A DNA stretch of 64,000 nucleotides, from NCBI GenBank assembly GCA_046297935.1, contig JBKBHA010000001.1, forward strand, positions 124,001-188,000, given 5' to 3'. The translations under genes and the position numbers were made by a program. The notes beneath the pieces are model-generated. The model was given only the letters and a program-made list of their open reading frames with translations. It was not told the origin of the DNA and did not search any database. Below are positions 44,738 to 54,443 of the stretch, one piece after another. Origin of the DNA: CAYMZZ01 sp046297935. GTDB lineage: Bacteria; Bacteroidota; Bacteroidia; Chitinophagales; Chitinophagaceae. Every line of letters begins with the position of its first letter. Position 1 is the stretch's first letter.

Positions 44738-44825
44738 AGTCCGGCCAGATTCCGGCAAATTTACGATGGCATTGAGATACACGGGCCTTTAATGGGAGTA
44801 CACCCGGTTGTTGAGGTAACTGTTT

Positions 44826-44864
44826 GCAAAAAAAATCCCGTTGCGCCGGGGGCGTAACGGGATT
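44826..44864 (-). terminator. Intrinsic terminator of the 45-kb minus-strand operon
   Basis: Arms AATCCCGTTGCGCC (44834-44847) and GGCGTAACGGGATT (44851-44864) have one wobble. On the minus strand they are followed by eight or more T, 22 bases past the stop of the 76-residue protein. Confidence 0.85.
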
Positions 44865-44885
44865 AAACAGAGAAGTGAAACGATG

Positions 44886-45116
44886 CTAGACCGTTTCGAC
44901 TGAACTCTCGCGGGCATAATTTAAAATGTTGAGAACCACTTCTGTACGAGGCGCCTCTATCAATCCATTGAGGCGATGGGCAGAAGCTTTCAACACCTCC
45001 AATTTTTCCCTCAGGGTCCAATCCTTAACCAGTGCTTGTTCAATGGCAGCGGTTTGTGCAGGGGAAGTTTCCTTATACAGGTACTGTATAAGTTCCTCCG
45101 GGGTAAAATTAGTCAT
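44886..45116 (-). CDS. Small conserved soluble protein
   Basis: 76 residues (FTPEELIQYLYKETSPAQT, then DWTLREKLEVLKASAHRL). It is helical, acidic and has no membrane segment. Its start resembles the N-terminal region of anti-sigma factors (an ELIxYLYxETS pattern), though it lacks a transmembrane part. The sequence is like small proteins seen near FtsB in Chitinophagaceae. It is probably the last gene after ftsB. Confidence 0.65.
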   Translation of the reverse strand: MTNFTPEELIQYLYKETSPAQTAAIEQALVKDWTLREKLEVLKASAHRLNGLIEAPRTEVVLNILNYARESSVETV

Positions 45117-45208
45117 GAGTAAACCGTTAATGTCCTAAAAATCAGTATCCAGAAGCAAAATGTCCGTACTAGAAACGAGGATAAGGCCGGCTTATTGTGC
45201 CGGGAGGG

Positions 45209-45523
45209 CTATTTCAGGGATGGATCGGAGTTTTCCGATAAAAGAAAGAGGTCTTCGTTTTCCTTTTTCATCAGGTGTTTTTCGCGTGCGTATTGCTCCA
45301 GCTTTCCTGGATTGTTGCGCAGTTCGTCCAATTCCTTTTTTTCAGCTTCTATGGCTTTAGTATAGTGCTCTCTGCTTTCTTCCAGCTCACGCAACTGCCT
45401 ACGCCTTTCAGACTGCGTAAACAGATCGTTTTTGTCCATAAACAACATAATAAAACCGAATACCAGCAAGGCAATCAGGTACTTGTTTTTAAGCAAGGAT
45501 GGTATGCGGGAGAGGAAAGACAT
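45209..45523 (-). CDS. FtsB/DivIC-like septum formation initiator
   Basis: 104 residues. An N-terminal membrane segment (KYLIALLVFGFIMLFM) is followed by a coiled coil (RRQLRELEESREHYTKAIEA) and the family end NPGKLEQYAREKHLMKKENEDLF. It is a single-pass divisome protein linking FtsL and FtsQ. In the same orientation as enolase, but a 290-base repeat region separates them. Confidence 0.85.
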   Translation of the reverse strand: MSFLSRIPSLLKNKYLIALLVFGFIMLFMDKNDLFTQSERRRQLRELEESREHYTKAIEAEKKELDELRNNPGKLEQYAREKHLMKKENEDLFLLSENSDPSLK

Positions 45524-45532
45524 GTTGTTGTT

Positions 45533-45815
45533 GAATTGTTGAATCGTTGAATTGTTTAGCTGTTTAGCTGTTTAGCTGTTTAGCTGTTTAGCTGTTTAGC
45601 TGTTTAGCTGTTTGTTAACTGTACTATTTTTAAAGGTATAAATTTCTTTTGCCTAAGCCAAAAAAAGTCGGCCTCTGTCAACGCGACTATAGGCCGTATT
45701 AGGACAATAATGGTCACAAGGCATTAAAACAAAACAACAAAAAACAACCCGGCCTGCCGGCAGGCAGGTCAACAATTCAACGATTCAACAATTCAACAAT
45801 TCAACGATTCAACAA
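45533..45815. repeat. Repeat region: GTTGAATT arms, GTTTAGCT array and CCTGCC palindrome
   Basis: Outer arms are GTTGAATT-type at 45533-45560 and the complement at 45770-45815. Between them an array of about seven GTTTAGCT octamers (45553-45611) and a fourth CCTGCC palindrome (45753-45768, left arm partly decayed) occur. No gene is visible in the 295-base gap between enolase and ftsB. Confidence 0.88.
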
Positions 45816-45818
45816 CGT

Positions 45819-47108
45819 TTACTTTCCAAACTTCACTTTCCCCTTCGGATAAATAGCGCTTTCGCCGAGGAGTTCTTCAATTCGAATCAGTTGGTTGTAT
45901 TTGGCGATCCGGTCGGTGCGGCTGGCAGAACCGGTTTTGATCTGACCACAGTTAAGGGCTACCGCCAGGTCGGCAATAGTAGTATCTTCTGTTTCGCCGC
46001 TACGATGGCTCATGATCGTGTTGTAGCCATTGTGCTGTGCCAGCGATACGGCATTGATGGTTTCGGTAATGGTTCCGATCTGGTTTACTTTTACCAGCAA
46101 ACCATTGGCAATGTCTTTGTCAATGCCCTGTTGTAAACGGGTTACATTGGTTACAAACAGATCATCACCCACCAGCTGGCACTTGCTGCCAACAGTATCG
46201 GTCAGATTCTTCCAACCGTCCCAATCGTCTTCTGCCATTCCATCTTCTATCGACACGATCGGGTATTGTTTTACCCAGCTGGCCCAGTATTTCACCAATT
46301 GGTCGCTGGTCATTTCCTTGCCGCTGCTCTTATGAAAAACATACTTCTTCTTTTTGCTGTCCCATAATTCGCTGTTGGCAGCGTCCATGGCGATCACAAT
46401 CTGAGTGCCGGTCTTATAACCCGCGGCCTGAATAGCATTCAGTACGGTTTCAATGGCTTCTTCGTTGCTTTGAATATTGGGAGCAAAACCGCCTTCATCA
46501 CCTACGTTGGTACTATAACCTTTCTTTTTCAAAACCGACTTCAGTGCATGAAAAATCTCAACTCCCCAACGCAGCCCTTCGCTGAAACTGCTGGCGCCAA
46601 CAGGCATGATCATAAATTCCTGAAAGTCGATCTTATTGTCGGCATGAGCACCTCCATTCAGAATATTCATCATTGGAATGGGGAGTACGCGTGCGTTAGT
46701 ACCCCCTACATAACGGAACAGGGGAAGACCGGCTTCTTCTGCAGCGGCTTTCGCTACCGCCATGCTGACTGCCAGTGTAGCGTTAGCACCCAGTTTGCTC
46801 TTGTTGGCAGTTCCATCTAACTGAATAATGAGTTGATCAATACCTGTCTGATCGGCCACGTCGGCACCCAGGAGCAGGGGAGCGATGGTATCATTCACGT
46901 TTTTTACCGCTTTCAGTACTCCTTTTCCCAGGTACTTCTTTTTGTCGCCATCACGCAACTCAACTGCTTCATGAATACCTGTGCTGGCGCCAGAAGGCAC
47001 AGCAGCGCGACCCAGCGCACCTTCGTCGGTAATCACATCAACTTCAACAGTAGGGTTTCCGCGGCTGTCGAGAATTTGCCGGGCAAAGATTTCTGAAATG
47101 TAACTCAT
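45819..47108 (-). CDS. eno: Enolase
   Basis: 429 residues, standard length. Converts 2-phosphoglycerate to phosphoenolpyruvate. N-terminal YISEIFARQILDSRGNPTVEV, GASTGIHEAVELRDGD, and the metal ligands and catalytic residues in LVGDDLFVTN, KVNQIGTITE and MSHRSGETEDTTIADLAV are complete. GQIKTGSASRTDRIAKYNQL ends the active site. The 3' end is bounded by the repeat region. Confidence 0.97.
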   Translation of the reverse strand: MSYISEIFARQILDSRGNPTVEVDVITDEGALGRAAVPSGASTGIHEAVELRDGDKKKYLGKGVLKAVKNVNDTIAPLLLGADVADQTGIDQLIIQLDGTANKSKLGANATLAVSMAVAKAAAEEAGLPLFRYVGGTNARVLPIPMMNILNGGAHADNKIDFQEFMIMPVGASSFSEGLRWGVEIFHALKSVLKKKGYSTNVGDEGGFAPNIQSNEEAIETVLNAIQAAGYKTGTQIVIAMDAANSELWDSKKKKYVFHKSSGKEMTSDQLVKYWASWVKQYPIVSIEDGMAEDDWDGWKNLTDTVGSKCQLVGDDLFVTNVTRLQQGIDKDIANGLLVKVNQIGTITETINAVSLAQHNGYNTIMSHRSGETEDTTIADLAVALNCGQIKTGSASRTDRIAKYNQLIRIEELLGESAIYPKGKVKFGK

Positions 47109-47130
47109 GATGTATTATTTGTTTATGTGG

Positions 47131-47138
47131 CAAATATA
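47131..47138 (-). promoter_or_regulatory. Putative -7 element of enolase promoter
   Basis: Minus-strand TATATTTG is a full TAnnTTTG match, 22 bases before the ATG. No clear -33 TTTG is seen. Confidence 0.5.
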
Positions 47139-47292
47139 AAAAACCTGCGTGTATCCCCCGGTTCATTTTCGGGTTAATAGGGCCAATTCCGAAGGATTAT
47201 GCAGTTATTTTCGTCTGATACAGACAACTCCTGCTGCAACGAACAAGAGCTTTATATTGTCTTTTGTATTTACCAAACTAACAAGCGTGCGG

Positions 47293-49734
47293 ATGCCGTC
47301 TTCAGCCTCAGTCTTTCAAAAAGTACTTTCTGCGGTATTGCTGTTGTACTGCACGCAACTGAACGCCCAGGTAGTAAACTGCCCCACCAACCTCAATTTT
47401 GAACTGGGCAATTTGCAGGAGTGGGTTTGTAGAACTGGCGAAGTAAGTGTAGGCGCCAACGGTTTGGTGTATAACTGGAATGCGGGCACAGAGCAGGTGG
47501 AGAACCGCCATACGGTGCTAAGTGCCAATAGTACGGACCTGGATGTGTACGGCCGATTTCCGATCCAAAGTCCCAATGGCTCACCTTATGTGGTAAAGCT
47601 GGGTAACAATTTTTTTGAAAGGCAGGCGGAAAGCATCAGCTATACCTACGCGATTCCTGCTTCGGTCACCAACTTCAGCATCATCTACTATTATGCCGTG
47701 GTATTTGAGGATCCCGGCCATGAGCCGGAGGAACAGCCCTGGTTCTCGGCTCGTGTGGTTGACAATGCGACCAACCAGCCGCTCAATTGTGTGTCGTTCG
47801 ATTTTACTGCGGCAGCAGGTTTACCCGGCTTTCGTGAGTCCACTTTTAAACCGGGTGTATTGTACAAGGATTGGACGCCGGTTTCATTGGATCTTTCAGA
47901 ATATGCTGGTAAAACAGTTCGCATAGAGTTTACAACTAACGACTGCACCCGCGGTGGACATTTTGGTTATGCCTACGTAGCACTCGATCCTACCTGCTCG
48001 GGTAACCTTAGCGGCAGTGTGTTATGTGGAGATCAGCGTTCCGCTACACTTCAGGCACCGTTTGGGTATGCATCCTATACGTGGTTTGCGGGACAGGATT
48101 TTAACACAGTGCTCGGCACTGATCGCATACTGACTCTGCCGAATCCGGCTACAGGTACAGTTATTTCACTCCGCATTGTGCCATTCCCGGGTTTCGGTTG
48201 CGAAGACACTATATTCACTACTATCACTCGCGCGCCCAAACCTGTTGCTAATGCCGGTGCGGATCAAATTGCCTGCCGCAATCAGGGCGTAACACTGGGG
48301 TCGGCAGCCGTGAACGGTTATGCGTATAACTGGACACCGGCGGCCTATGTCAACGACCCAACTGCCGCAATGCCAGTAGCGGTTCCCTTCAGGGAAGGTC
48401 CGAATCGATTTATTGTAAACGTTATTGATCTGTCGACGGGCTGCAAAGCCAGCGACACAGTGCTGCTAACCCGTCCTACAGTTGATACCGCTGTGACGGT
48501 GAATGGATCGCTGGCATATTGCGAGGGAGATTTGTTTCAAACAACATTAGATGCCGCTGAGGGATTGAGTTCTTTGCAGTGGTACAGAAACGATCAGCTG
48601 CTACCCGGAGCTGTTCAGGGCAGCTTTTCGCCTACCACCGAGGGCGTGTATTATGCAGTAGTTTGGCAGAATGGTTGTAGTGATACCAGCTCGCGTTTTA
48701 GCTTTACTGTAAATAAACGACCGGTTGCCGATTTTGCAACTGCCCGCGATGAATTTTGTAACCATACACCCATTCAATTCAACAACGGGTCGTCGATTGC
48801 AGACAACAGTTCATTGACCTGGCAATGGGATTTTTCTGATGGTAGCAGCAGCCAGCTGGCTTCACCAACCATTAGTTTCCCGGAGCCTGGAAATTTGCAG
48901 GCTACGCTGCAGGTGATTGCATCCAACGGCTGTTCGAACAGCATTAGTAAAAGCATTCGGCTCCTACCAAGGGTGCTGCCCGAGTTTGATTGGGCACTGG
49001 CTTGCACTAATACGCCTATACTTTTTAATAATTTAAGCCAGGCGGCCATTGCATCCGCGAGTGAGTATAGCTGGGACTTTGGAAATGGCTTAACCAGCAA
49101 CGAACAACAGCCTGTTGCCATCGCCTATCCCAATGCTGGCGAATACCGGGTTCGTCTGTCGGTTATATCACCAGGTTGCGAGGACCTGCCGCTGGTGAAC
49201 GAACAGCTAGTACGTGTAGTGCAATCGCAGGTGCCTCAGCGATATTTCAAGAAAATTATGCTTCCCGGCGAGGTATTGAATCTGCAGGCACGATCGGTAG
49301 GAAATCAGTTTCAATGGAATCCTGCTTTGATGCTGGAAAATCCAACAGCTTCATTCACTCGTTTTTCAGGTACTGAGTCAGTGGACCTGACTGTGACGAT
49401 CACAGAACCCTCGGGTTGTAGTGTGGTTGATAGCGTTGAAGTGGTGGTTCTTAAGACGGATGCCGTATGGATGCCAACCGCGTTTTCACCCAACGGCGAC
49501 GGACTCAATGATGTACTGCGTCCATTTGTGGCAGGCAGTAATCAGCTAATTCGATTTTCTATTTTTAACCGGCAGGGCACAAGAATTTTTTACAGCAGCA
49601 GACCCGAAGCAGGTTGGGATGGCACGGCGAATGGCCGGCATACAGCACCTGATGTGTATGTATGGATGATTGAATACAGTGATGGTGCCGGTAAAAAACA
49701 AGTTGCTAAAGGTACAGTCACACTGGTGCGTTAA
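47293..49734 (+). CDS. Large secreted protein with PKD domains and T9SS type-B (gliding-motility) C-terminus
   Basis: 813 residues from ATG 47293, which begins a signal peptide (VLSAVLLLYCTQLNAQ); the longer frame to 47149 does not. An N-terminal jelly-roll-like region (to about 240) is followed by Ig-like/SprB-type repeats, then two PKD domains with WQWDFSDGSSS and YSWDFGNGLTS. The end, WMPTAFSPNGDGLNDVLRP to YVWMIEYSDGAGKKQVAKGTVTLVR, is the CHU_C type sorting domain. It is a T9SS-exported surface or adhesin protein. It converges on gldA with overlapping stops. Confidence 0.9.
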   Translation: MPSSASVFQKVLSAVLLLYCTQLNAQVVNCPTNLNFELGNLQEWVCRTGEVSVGANGLVYNWNAGTEQVENRHTVLSANSTDLDVYGRFPIQSPNGSPYVVKLGNNFFERQAESISYTYAIPASVTNFSIIYYYAVVFEDPGHEPEEQPWFSARVVDNATNQPLNCVSFDFTAAAGLPGFRESTFKPGVLYKDWTPVSLDLSEYAGKTVRIEFTTNDCTRGGHFGYAYVALDPTCSGNLSGSVLCGDQRSATLQAPFGYASYTWFAGQDFNTVLGTDRILTLPNPATGTVISLRIVPFPGFGCEDTIFTTITRAPKPVANAGADQIACRNQGVTLGSAAVNGYAYNWTPAAYVNDPTAAMPVAVPFREGPNRFIVNVIDLSTGCKASDTVLLTRPTVDTAVTVNGSLAYCEGDLFQTTLDAAEGLSSLQWYRNDQLLPGAVQGSFSPTTEGVYYAVVWQNGCSDTSSRFSFTVNKRPVADFATARDEFCNHTPIQFNNGSSIADNSSLTWQWDFSDGSSSQLASPTISFPEPGNLQATLQVIASNGCSNSISKSIRLLPRVLPEFDWALACTNTPILFNNLSQAAIASASEYSWDFGNGLTSNEQQPVAIAYPNAGEYRVRLSVISPGCEDLPLVNEQLVRVVQSQVPQRYFKKIMLPGEVLNLQARSVGNQFQWNPALMLENPTASFTRFSGTESVDLTVTITEPSGCSVVDSVEVVVLKTDAVWMPTAFSPNGDGLNDVLRPFVAGSNQLIRFSIFNRQGTRIFYSSRPEAGWDGTANGRHTAPDVYVWMIEYSDGAGKKQVAKGTVTLVR

Positions 49735-50642
49735 CGCGTGGTGAGGTCGCGGAAAATATCTTCGAGGCTTTGTTGCTCTGTTTGCAGGGAAACAATGTTC
49801 AGGTTTTTTTCAATAGCCAAAGCCAGCAACTGCTTGCGCAGGTTTTCGGGATCGTTGGTTTCAATACGGAAGCTTCCTGGGGCACCCGCCTGACTTATTT
49901 TCCCAGCCGATGGTAGTTGGCTGATCAAACCTGCATCAATAGCTTCCTTGAATTCCACTCTGACTGCGTATTGATCCGCATCTCGTTTTTGCAGATTTAC
50001 CAGTGTATCGTTGGCAACCAGTTGGCCTTTGTTGATGATGATCACCCTGTCGCAAATGGCTTCCACTTCCTGCAGAATATGCGATGAGAATAAAACCGTT
50101 TTTTGTTTTCCCTGCTGGCGGATGACTTCACGAATTTCGACTATCTGGTTGGGGTCGAGACCCGAAGTTGGCTCATCGAGTATCAGTACTTCCGGATCAT
50201 GTATCAGTGCAGCGGCTAAGCCAACCCGCTGCTTGTATCCCTTCGATAGCTGTCCTATTTTTTTACGGGCTTCGGTTTGAAGACCTACGGTTTCAATCGC
50301 TTTTTGTATCGCTGCTTTCCTGTTGGCCAACTGATGTACATCTGCAACGAAGCCAAGGTATTCCCGTACATACATCTCGTAGTAAAGGGCATTCAACTCG
50401 GCGAGGTAGCCAATTTTCTTACGGGCATCCAGTGACTGTTCGGCAACTGGTATGCCGCAAATAAAAGCTTCGCCGCTGCTGGCGGGCAGGTAGCCGGTCA
50501 GAATTTTCATGGTGGTTGATTTGCCGGCGCCATTCGGCCCCAGAAATCCAACAATCTCACCTTTTTGAACAGAGAAACTAATATCATTTACCGCTTTCTG
50601 TTCGCCGTAAACTTTCAGCAAATGCTTTACTTCAATCGACAT
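49731..50642 (-). CDS. gldA: Gliding-motility-associated ABC transporter ATPase GldA
   Basis: 303 residues. The ATPase has Walker A GFLGPNGAGKSTTM (about 32-45), signature LSKGYKQRVGLAAAL, Walker B VLILDEPTSGLD and H-loop LFSSHIL. It matches GldA in length and in the start SIEVKHLLKVYGEQKAVNDI. With GldF and GldG it forms an ABC system for gliding in flavobacteria; gldF/gldG are not nearby. The stop shares TTAA with the convergent gene. Confidence 0.85.
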   Translation of the reverse strand: MSIEVKHLLKVYGEQKAVNDISFSVQKGEIVGFLGPNGAGKSTTMKILTGYLPASSGEAFICGIPVAEQSLDARKKIGYLAELNALYYEMYVREYLGFVADVHQLANRKAAIQKAIETVGLQTEARKKIGQLSKGYKQRVGLAAALIHDPEVLILDEPTSGLDPNQIVEIREVIRQQGKQKTVLFSSHILQEVEAICDRVIIINKGQLVANDTLVNLQKRDADQYAVRVEFKEAIDAGLISQLPSAGKISQAGAPGSFRIETNDPENLRKQLLALAIEKNLNIVSLQTEQQSLEDIFRDLTTR

Positions 50643-50667
50643 ACTACAAACCTAAGTTAAGCTGCGC

Positions 50668-50699
50668 TAAAAAAAAAGCCGGTTGTAAACACAACCGGC
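50668..50699 (-). terminator. Intrinsic terminator of the carbonic anhydrase/SulP genes
   Basis: Perfect 9-bp arms GCCGGTTGT and ACAACCGGC with a 4-base loop. On the minus strand a run of about nine T follows, right after the carbonic anhydrase stop. Confidence 0.88.
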
Positions 50700-50719
50700 A
50701 CTGACAATCAGGGAAACGC

Positions 50720-51355
50720 TCACAAATCTTCCAACTCGTAGGTCGATTCAACAGGAGAACCGGCCGGGAGTTCAAAAACAGGTTTTATGAGGCCATCTTT
50801 CAGGCCATATACCCACCCATGCAGGTGTGGGCGTTGTTCGTTTCTCCAGGCACGCTGAATGCTCGACTTGCGGGCCAGGTTTTTTACTTGTTCTATCACG
50901 TTCAATTCTACCAGACGATCGCATTTTTTTTCTTCATCGCCGATGGCGTTGAGCTCCGATTCATTTTTGGCAATCACGTCCTTGATGTTACGCAACCACA
51001 TATTCAACACCGGCTTGAAATCGCGTTTGCTCATGGCTGCCTGCACGCCCCCACAACCATAGTGTCCACAAACAATGATATGTTGCACCTTTAAGTGATT
51101 CACGGCATAGTCTACCACTGCCAACAGGTTTACATCGGTATTCACTACCAGATTTGCCACATTACGATGTACGAATATCTCGCCGGGGTCGGTGCCCGTA
51201 ATCTGGTTGGCAGGTACACGGCTATCGCTACATCCGATCCACAAAAATTCCGGACGCTGTATACTGGCCAGGCGATTAAAAAAGTCAGGATTTTCGGCCA
51301 CCATTTCGGCTGCCCAGGCTTTGTTCTCCAGCAAGAGTCGATCGTAATTTTTCAT
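50720..51355 (-). CDS. Beta-carbonic anhydrase (first copy)
   Basis: 211 residues in the cytosol; interconverts CO2 and bicarbonate. Zinc ligands lie in FLWIGCSDSRVPANQ (Cys, Asp-Arg) and IIVCGHYGCGGVQAA (His, Cys). The length and the WLRNIKDVIA region fit the Can type of beta class. It is the 3' member of a carbonic anhydrase-SulP-carbonic anhydrase cluster and ends at a strong terminator. Confidence 0.93.
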   Translation of the reverse strand: MKNYDRLLLENKAWAAEMVAENPDFFNRLASIQRPEFLWIGCSDSRVPANQITGTDPGEIFVHRNVANLVVNTDVNLLAVVDYAVNHLKVQHIIVCGHYGCGGVQAAMSKRDFKPVLNMWLRNIKDVIAKNESELNAIGDEEKKCDRLVELNVIEQVKNLARKSSIQRAWRNEQRPHLHGWVYGLKDGLIKPVFELPAGSPVESTYELEDL

Positions 51356-51479
51356 TCCTATCTAGATTAAAACACAAATTAGCACAATCCGCTTTTTGTT
51401 TCGCCTGTTTAAGTTAGCAAAATGATTATTCCAGCCAAAAGTTTGACATATTTCCAAAAACATCCACCTGGCATTAGCT

Positions 51480-53114
51480 CTAATGACTTACTTCTACCCG
51501 CTTAATGGATTTGTCGTGCGATCTGGTAAATGAACCGCCTGTTCCATTTTTCTCGAGCAGTTCTTGCGAAAAGCCCTGATCTCGCGAGGTACTAACCTTC
51601 AATTCTGCCGTAATATCCTTCAATGGAGCATGAATCAAAAAGTCTTCGATGGTTTCTATAATATCCTTGTCGATAAAATCAGCGCGAGAAGCGTCAATTA
51701 ACACATAACTGCCGGAAGGCACTTTCTCGAGCCGGTTCTTGATGATTGGTTTGTTGAGAAAAGATACGTCTTTACGCAGTCGAAACAGGTACTTGTTTGC
51801 ATCGCTGACTACGAATACCGAGCTTCTGAAATTGCTGCGTATTACAAAGAACAGTCCAATACCTATACCGATAATCACTCCTTTCAACAAATCGGTTGCC
51901 AGAATGGCCGCGATGGTAATAACGAAAGGCAGGAACTGGTCCCATCCCTTTTTATAAAAGGCAATGAAAAGGGCAGGCTTGGCCAGTTTATATCCGGTAA
52001 ATATCAACACCGCAGCCAGTGCTGCCTTTGGTATTAAGTTCAATACTACGGGAATAAATGCCACGCAAAGCAAGAGAAGCATACCATGATAAATGGCCGA
52101 CATCTTTGTTCTGGCACCTGCGTTCACATTAGCCGAAGAGCGCACGATTACACTTGTTACCGGCAAGCCACCTACAAAGCCCGACACCAGGTTGCCCAGG
52201 CCCTGCGCCTTGAGCTCGCGATTGGTTGGAGTGACCCGCTGATAGGGATCCAGGTCATCAATAGCTTCAATGCTCAACAGGCTCTCAAGGCTGGCTACCA
52301 AGGCAATGGTAGCACCTGTAAGCCAAACCTGGTAATTGCCCAGCTGGCCCCAGTCGGGTCTCGAAAAGAAACTGAAGAACTCACTTGTCGAACTCGCCAC
52401 CGGGATATTCACCAGATGTTCGCCTACCAGACCATTGCCTGTACTGCTATTGTAAATCATGTTGATGCCTACGCCAATTAATACAACCAGCAGTGGAGCA
52501 GGTACCAGGCGAATAAAGCCCTTGCGTCCTGCAGTCATTTTCTCCCAAACGAAATGGAAGGCCAGACCAATACCGCCGATCAGTAAGGCAATGGGAGTAA
52601 TATGAGCAAATGCATTGATGAAGTTGGAAAAGATATTTCCTTCGGCTTTGCCAATACCATCGTCTGTTTCGAAATGTGAATCATCACCAAGCAAATGCGG
52701 TACCTGGTTGATGATGAGGATAAGACCGATAGCGGCCAGCATTCCCTTGATAACAGCATTGGGGACATAGTCGCCGATAATGCCTGCTTTCAGAAAGCCC
52801 AGCAATATCTGGAAAACACCGGCGATCATTACCGCCAGCAAGAACGCTTCGAAACTTGGGAGCGCGATCAATGCAGCAATCACTATCGCTGTAAGACCCG
52901 CAGCTGGACCACTAACGCTTAATTGAGAGCGGCTTGCAAAGCCAACTACAATACCTCCCACTATTCCCGCAATGAGACCGCTGAATGCCGGCGCATTAGA
53001 AGCCAGAGCGATACCCAGACACAAAGGCAATGCCACCAGGAATACCACAATGGAGGCGGGGAAATCGCTTGAAAAACTTTTGAAATAATCTTTGGCACCA
53101 GTTCGTGCAGCCAT
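51480..53114 (-). CDS. SulP family anion transporter (candidate bicarbonate transporter)
   Basis: 544 residues. About 12-14 membrane segments; DFPASIVVFLVALPLCLGIALASNAPAFSGLIAGIVGG carries the family start. A STAS-type cytoplasmic domain (GSYVLIDASRADFIDKDI) is at the C-terminus. SulP proteins carry sulfate or bicarbonate; the two flanking carbonic anhydrases favour bicarbonate (inference). Both anhydrases and this gene share orientation and gaps of 51 and 124 bases. Confidence 0.9.
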   Translation of the reverse strand: MAARTGAKDYFKSFSSDFPASIVVFLVALPLCLGIALASNAPAFSGLIAGIVGGIVVGFASRSQLSVSGPAAGLTAIVIAALIALPSFEAFLLAVMIAGVFQILLGFLKAGIIGDYVPNAVIKGMLAAIGLILIINQVPHLLGDDSHFETDDGIGKAEGNIFSNFINAFAHITPIALLIGGIGLAFHFVWEKMTAGRKGFIRLVPAPLLVVLIGVGINMIYNSSTGNGLVGEHLVNIPVASSTSEFFSFFSRPDWGQLGNYQVWLTGATIALVASLESLLSIEAIDDLDPYQRVTPTNRELKAQGLGNLVSGFVGGLPVTSVIVRSSANVNAGARTKMSAIYHGMLLLLCVAFIPVVLNLIPKAALAAVLIFTGYKLAKPALFIAFYKKGWDQFLPFVITIAAILATDLLKGVIIGIGIGLFFVIRSNFRSSVFVVSDANKYLFRLRKDVSFLNKPIIKNRLEKVPSGSYVLIDASRADFIDKDIIETIEDFLIHAPLKDITAELKVSTSRDQGFSQELLEKNGTGGSFTRSHDKSIKRVEVSH

Positions 53115-53165
53115 ATGAGTTTAATTTATTGAATGGTATAAAACGATGAAAAGACAGCTTTTCTA

Positions 53166-53837
53166 TCAGGCAGGCGTCTGCTCACGGTTAGCTGCTTTTT
53201 TGCCTTCGCCTGAAAATTCGCTACGGATAAACTGTACGCTTCCGTTTTCCACACTGTAAATGCCGCCAACTACGCCAATCTTTCCTTCACGGAAAAGTTT
53301 GCGAAGTATATCGCTGCGTTCCAGCACTTCATCAATGCTGTTTAAAACATTGGCTTGTGCCACTACTTCAGAGTATTCGGCGGTATCAAGCGAACTGCGG
53401 GCAGCGCTGGTTTTTTCAATAGCGGGTTGAATTTTCGACAGCAGCCCGCTCAGGTTGCCCAGTTGCACTGATTCGCAAGCACCCTTTACGGCACCACAGC
53501 GGGTATGACCCAATACGACCACCAGCTTTGAACCAGCAGCGGCGCACGCATATTCCATGCTGCCCAAAATGTCGTCGTTCACTACATTGCCGGCTATTCG
53601 AATGCTGAAGATGTCACCAATGCCCTGATCAAATATCAATTCAACCGAAGTACGACTGTCCATACAGCTCAACACCACCGCAAATGGAAATTGTCCGGCA
53701 GCTGTTTCGTCCATTTGACGAAGCAGATCGCGGTTTACTTTCAAATTGTTGATAAAGCGCTGGTTTCCTTCTTTCAATACTTCGAATGCCTGTTCAGGCG
53801 TTAGGTTTTCCTGAAATTCCCTTGTATGGGTTCTCAT
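53166..53837 (-). CDS. Beta-carbonic anhydrase (second copy)
   Basis: 223 residues. Zinc ligands are in VVLSCMDSRTSVELIF and VVLGHTRCGAVKGAC. It diverges from the first copy: MDSRTS replaces SDSRVP, and the N-terminal FQENLTPEQAFEVLKEGNQRF is distinct. It is more like the other beta-CA subgroup. It stands first in the CA-SulP-CA cluster. Confidence 0.92.
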   Translation of the reverse strand: MRTHTREFQENLTPEQAFEVLKEGNQRFINNLKVNRDLLRQMDETAAGQFPFAVVLSCMDSRTSVELIFDQGIGDIFSIRIAGNVVNDDILGSMEYACAAAGSKLVVVLGHTRCGAVKGACESVQLGNLSGLLSKIQPAIEKTSAARSSLDTAEYSEVVAQANVLNSIDEVLERSDILRKLFREGKIGVVGGIYSVENGSVQFIRSEFSGEGKKAANREQTPA

Positions 53838-53999
53838 TGTTTTTTGTTTTATAGTTCTGAAATGTACCGTCTGACAGGGCCGGATGTACTGAAAGCAGAT
53901 GAAACTACCAGGCAGCTATCCGGGAAACAGAAATAAATCGGTATGGTAAAGACAAATGAAATGAATAGCCGGCGCTACGCGACCAATGGTCGGTAAGCA

Positions 54000-54404
54000 C
54001 TAGCAGGCGTGGTTGGGCGGAGGACAAAGTAATTCTCCGTGAAAAGCGACATATTCCCTTGCGGCAAGGGCGCGATAATGCTGAAGGGCCAGATTAGCCG
54101 CATGTAAAAGCTCGTCGCTGTGATGTAGGTACTCCTCATTGAAACTGGAGGAACCGTTGGGTGCTTTTTCTTCTGTATTGTTGCCAAAAGGATTGCAACT
54201 GCTATCATCGGCATCAGCCAGGTCGGTTATCTGCATAGCAGTGTCACCTTTTTTTAAAGACTGATTGGCTGCATTTACTACGGGCGCGCTCACGGTCAGC
54301 CATACCAATGCCATGATCATCAGCAGGCTGCTGACTTTCTGGAATACCCGATATGGTGACTTCCTTTTTTTCAATGCCAGACAAAAATACAAACTAAGCG
54401 GCAA
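54000..54404 (-). CDS. Small exported His-rich protein of unknown function
   Basis: 134 residues. A signal/membrane segment (LLMIMALVWLTVSAPVVNA) is followed by a loop with FGNNTEEKAPNG and a tail EEYLHHSDELLHAANLALQH to FHGELLCPPPNHAC. The Cys/His-rich end with PPPN recalls small Bacteroidota proteins next to efflux systems. It follows the TolC gene by 39 bases. The 162 bases between it and the carbonic anhydrase gene hold no gene. The protein at 58929 ends similarly (PPN). Confidence 0.65.
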   Translation of the reverse strand: MPLSLYFCLALKKRKSPYRVFQKVSSLLMIMALVWLTVSAPVVNAANQSLKKGDTAMQITDLADADDSSCNPFGNNTEEKAPNGSSSFNEEYLHHSDELLHAANLALQHYRALAAREYVAFHGELLCPPPNHAC

Positions 54405-54443
54405 AAAGGGAAGCCGGATGTCGATTTGACGAATGATTTACAA

